A DNA stretch of 14,369 nt from Pseudomonadota bacterium. GTDB taxonomy: Bacteria > Verrucomicrobiota > Verrucomicrobiia > Chthoniobacterales > UBA6821. Where the stretch lies: positions 1-14,369 of the forward strand of contig RFPR01000047.1 of the NCBI GenBank assembly GCA_009928265.1, written 5' to 3'. Below are positions 12,348 to 14,369 of the stretch, piece after piece; position 1 is the first letter of the stretch, and each line of letters opens with the position of its first letter. The notes beneath the pieces were generated by a model. The model searched no databases. It was not told the DNA's origin and saw only the letters and a list, made by a program, of their open reading frames with translations. The position numbers and the translations under genes are program-made.

Positions 12348-13436
12348 ATGCCTGCAGCCGTCGCCGAAAGCCTGATCGACCGAGTCATCGAGGGGGAACG
12401 CATCACGCCGGAGGAGGCGTTGGAACTCTACCGCCTGCCGCTCGAGGAGCTGGGGGCGCTTGCCGACCATCGCCGCAAGCTAGCCCGTGACGAGTCCTTT
12501 GGCGGCCGCGGAAACGAGATCGTCACCTACATCATCGACCGCAACGTCAACTACACCAACGTCTGCAACGTCTACTGCAAGTTCTGCGCCTTCTACCGGA
12601 CCGAGAAGGACGCCGACAGCTACGTCATCACCCACGATGAGATGGACGCCAAGCTCGACGAGCTCACCGAGGCCGGCGGCATTCAGGTCCTCATGCAGGG
12701 AGGGCATCATCCCTCGCTCACGATCGACTGGTACCTCGACCTGCTCTCCCACATGAGGGAGAAGTACCCGCACGTGAACATCCATGGCTTCAGCCCTCCG
12801 GAGTTCAATCATTTCTCGCACGTTTTCAACATGCCCCTTGAGGAGGTGATCCGCCGGTTCAAGGAGGCGGGGCTCGGCTCGATCCCAGGCGGTGGCGGCG
12901 AGATCCTGGTCGACCGGGTGCGCGACCGCATCGCTCCGCTCAAGTGCAACAGCGACCAATGGCTGAAGGTCATGGAGATCGCCCACGGCATGGGGATGAA
13001 CTCGAGCGCCACGATGATGTTCGGTCATGTCGAGACGGTGGAGGAGCGAATCGAGCATCTCGGTCGCCTGCGACGCCAGCAGGACGAGACGGGGGGATTC
13101 ACGGCTTTCATCTGCTGGACCTTCCAGGCGGAGAACACGAAGCTGCGCGCCGAACCTGTGGGCTCCGCAGAGTATCTGCGGATGCAGGCGCTCTCCCGAA
13201 TCTTTCTCGATAATTTTTCCAACGTGCAGAGCTCGTGGGTGACTCAGGGGCCGAAGATCGGACAGGTCGCCCTGCGCTACGGCGCCAATGACTTCGGCAG
13301 CGTCATGATGGAGGAGAACGTGGTGAGCAAAGCCGGCGCGAACTTCCGCCTCCAGGCACAGGAAATAGAGACGCTCATACGCGAGGCGGGCTACGAGCCC
13401 CGTCGCCGCAACAACTGGTACGAACTGGCCGGTTGA
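12348..13436 (+). CDS. mqnC: Cyclic dehypoxanthinyl futalosine synthase (MqnC), radical SAM
   Basis: 362 residues, the usual MqnC length. The enzyme converts dehypoxanthinyl futalosine to its cyclic form in the futalosine route to menaquinone. The radical SAM cluster motif CNVYCKFC places C73, C77 and C80 around a 4Fe-4S cluster, preceded by NVNYTNVCNVYC. Family phrases include ITHDEMDAKLDELTEAGGIQ, VLMQGGHHPSLTIDWYLDLL, HGFSPPEFNHFSHVF, EAGLGSIPGGGGEILVDRVR and the C-terminal WVTQGPKIGQVALRYGANDF. The run GSIPGGGGEI, the GHHP phrase and the overall length separate it from the related MqnE and from FO synthase. No other mqn gene is in the window. The gene sits 174 bases after the TonB/TolA-like gene and is led by a heptamer array rather than a Shine-Dalgarno. 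Its TGA overlaps a TTG start of the next gene. Confidence 0.95.
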   Translation: MPAAVAESLIDRVIEGERITPEEALELYRLPLEELGALADHRRKLARDESFGGRGNEIVTYIIDRNVNYTNVCNVYCKFCAFYRTEKDADSYVITHDEMDAKLDELTEAGGIQVLMQGGHHPSLTIDWYLDLLSHMREKYPHVNIHGFSPPEFNHFSHVFNMPLEEVIRRFKEAGLGSIPGGGGEILVDRVRDRIAPLKCNSDQWLKVMEIAHGMGMNSSATMMFGHVETVEERIEHLGRLRRQQDETGGFTAFICWTFQAENTKLRAEPVGSAEYLRMQALSRIFLDNFSNVQSSWVTQGPKIGQVALRYGANDFGSVMMEENVVSKAGANFRLQAQEIETLIREAGYEPRRRNNWYELAG

Positions 13437-14369
13437 TCCAGCTCTTGGAAAAGCTCTCCAGGTTTCTGCTGGTTCCACTGCTGGCGGCGGCGGCATGCGC
13501 CCAGCAGAGCTCGCAGCCTGCTCAGCTCATTCCTACCGACGCTTCGGGGCGCTTCGTTGTGGACGACGAGGCCTATGAGAAGCAGGCTGATCAGGCCACG
13601 GAACAGCTTGCTAAAAATCGGAAGCTCGTCTGTTACACCGAACTCGCCAAGAACGCCCCCCCTGCGCATCCCGAAACCGCCGTGGCGCTCCTCTCCGAAA
13701 AGGCCCTCTCTCCCACGGAGTTGGCCGAGGTGCTTCGCAAAAGCACCGTCGCCCTCGGCCTGCGCTATCAGGAACCGAAATCGAAAAAATGGCGTTTCAT
13801 GATCGGGGCGACCGCCTTTGCGGTGGCGCCCGGGGTGTTTTCCACCTCGCTCCATGTGATGACGCTTGATCCCACCGTCATGAGGGAGGCGCAGGCCGTC
13901 GCCGTTACTTCCGAAGGGACTGTCTTTCCGGTCACCGGAGTCCTCGCCGCCAGCGACCGCGCCGACACCTGCCTTGTGAGCGTGCCCGGACTCGACCTGC
14001 CGCCGCTTCCGATACGCCCCGGCGTGCGGACCGGGGAGCCTGTCTGGTGCATGAGCCATCCAGACGGATTCACCTACATGTTCACCTCGGGACAGGTTGC
14101 CCGGATCAGCCGTGAGCGTTGGGACGAGAAGCACGAGCCGGCGCTTCGCATCGAGGTGACCGCGGAGTATTGCCCGGGCTCGAGCGGCGGTGCTCTGGTG
14201 GACCCGGCGGGCAACGTCGTCGGTCAGGTCTCCAGCATCAACAACTACGACGGATTCAGTTCCGGCGATGGCAAGTCGGTCAACGGCATTGTCTCGGCAC
14301 GCACCTGCACGGCCGCCGAGGAGATCCTCGCCCTAACCCGGGCCGGGGTGAACGAGCCGGTTCCCCTGC
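13433..14369 (+). CDS. Secreted trypsin-like serine protease (3' end outside window)
   Basis: A continuous frame of 312 codons runs from the end of mqnC off the right edge. The most likely start is TTG 13433, which overlaps the mqnC TGA as TTGA and suggests translational coupling; TTG 13445 is an alternative. The N-terminus (LSRFLLVPLLAAAACAQQ, about 8-25) is a signal peptide; a cysteine after LAAAA could be a weak lipobox, but cleavage after ACA is equally plausible. Residues 40-115 are a helical region without recognised motifs. The chymotrypsin-fold domain follows: H141 in FSTSLHVM, D178 in RADTCLVSV and S251 in CPGSSGGALVD form the expected triad, with GNVVGQVSSIN behind the serine as in HtrA-like and trypsin-like peptidases. 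No PDZ domain is seen before the window ends. The substrate is unknown. The reading has no stop inside the window, which supports a real gene in this GC-rich DNA. Confidence 0.85.
   Translation, partial: MIQLLEKLSRFLLVPLLAAAACAQQSSQPAQLIPTDASGRFVVDDEAYEKQADQATEQLAKNRKLVCYTELAKNAPPAHPETAVALLSEKALSPTELAEVLRKSTVALGLRYQEPKSKKWRFMIGATAFAVAPGVFSTSLHVMTLDPTVMREAQAVAVTSEGTVFPVTGVLAASDRADTCLVSVPGLDLPPLPIRPGVRTGEPVWCMSHPDGFTYMFTSGQVARISRERWDEKHEPALRIEVTAEYCPGSSGGALVDPAGNVVGQVSSINNYDGFSSGDGKSVNGIVSARTCTAAEEILALTRAGVNEPVPL

Noticed and set aside
12480..13496. Long minus-strand open frame (338 codons) opposite mqnC
   Set aside because: Antisense shadow of mqnC with no recognisable motif, His/Val/Asp-rich composition typical of reverse-strand GC-rich frames.
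13391..14134. Minus-strand open frame opposite the protease
   Set aside because: The plus strand holds a frame with signal peptide and complete catalytic triad; the minus frame shows nothing recognisable.

Overview
The window reads as ordinary chromosome from a GC-rich, diderm, non-model bacterium, most likely a member of the Verrucomicrobiota. The pointers are a futalosine-pathway menaquinone gene (mqnC), a Tol/Exb-type envelope energy-transduction cluster, a twin-arginine-exported aldo/keto reductase, several secreted proteins of unknown function, and very sparse Shine-Dalgarno use (clear in only two genes). The phylum is an inference; no rRNA or other decisive marker is present. I found no tRNA, rRNA, CRISPR array, transposase, integrase or phage gene. 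No gene-free stretch is longer than about 200 bases.

Layout. 1-107: the last codons of a probable mazG. 137-1156: Tat-exported aldo/keto reductase, followed by a hairpin-bearing dispersed repeat. 1343-2119 (minus): an AT-rich gene for a secreted coiled-coil protein whose C-terminus is a perfect hexanucleotide repeat (14 copies) coding for Leu-Gln. 2317-3021: secreted conserved protein of unknown function. 3032-4389 (minus): a two-gene unit, terC/alx-like metal exporter then a YkgJ-type cysteine-cluster protein. 4449-6377: RmlD-like reductase, then a luciferase-like flavin monooxygenase. 6374-8188 (minus): uup-type ABC-F ATPase, its stop overlapping the preceding convergent gene's stop. 8324-9283 (minus): secreted, possibly LolA-like protein. 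9415-12173: a tight run of a DUF985 cupin, tolQ/exbB, tolR/exbD and a TonB/TolA-like protein with a Pro/Thr linker. 12348-14369: mqnC, and a trypsin-like serine protease coupled to it through a TTGA overlap and running off the window end.

How they work together. The TolQ-TolR-TolA-like trio is the clearest functional unit: an inner-membrane proton channel whose energy is carried across the periplasm by the TonB/TolA-like protein. Several other products also act in the envelope (Tat reductase, LolA-like protein, secreted protease, TerC exporter). MqnC supplies menaquinone for respiration.

The most unusual signal is in the gene leaders. Four unrelated genes (aldo/keto reductase, terC, uup, mqnC) are preceded, right up to the start codon, by short tandem arrays with a period of about 7 nt, pyrimidine-led in the sense orientation and followed by a C immediately before ATG. 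Two further genes carry a paired octamer (CTYTGCGN) in their leaders, also in the sense orientation. A separate 61-bp repeat (53/61 identical, perfect 7-bp hairpin stem) follows two stop codons about 11 kb apart. These look like genome-wide repeat families and deserve a genome-scale search.
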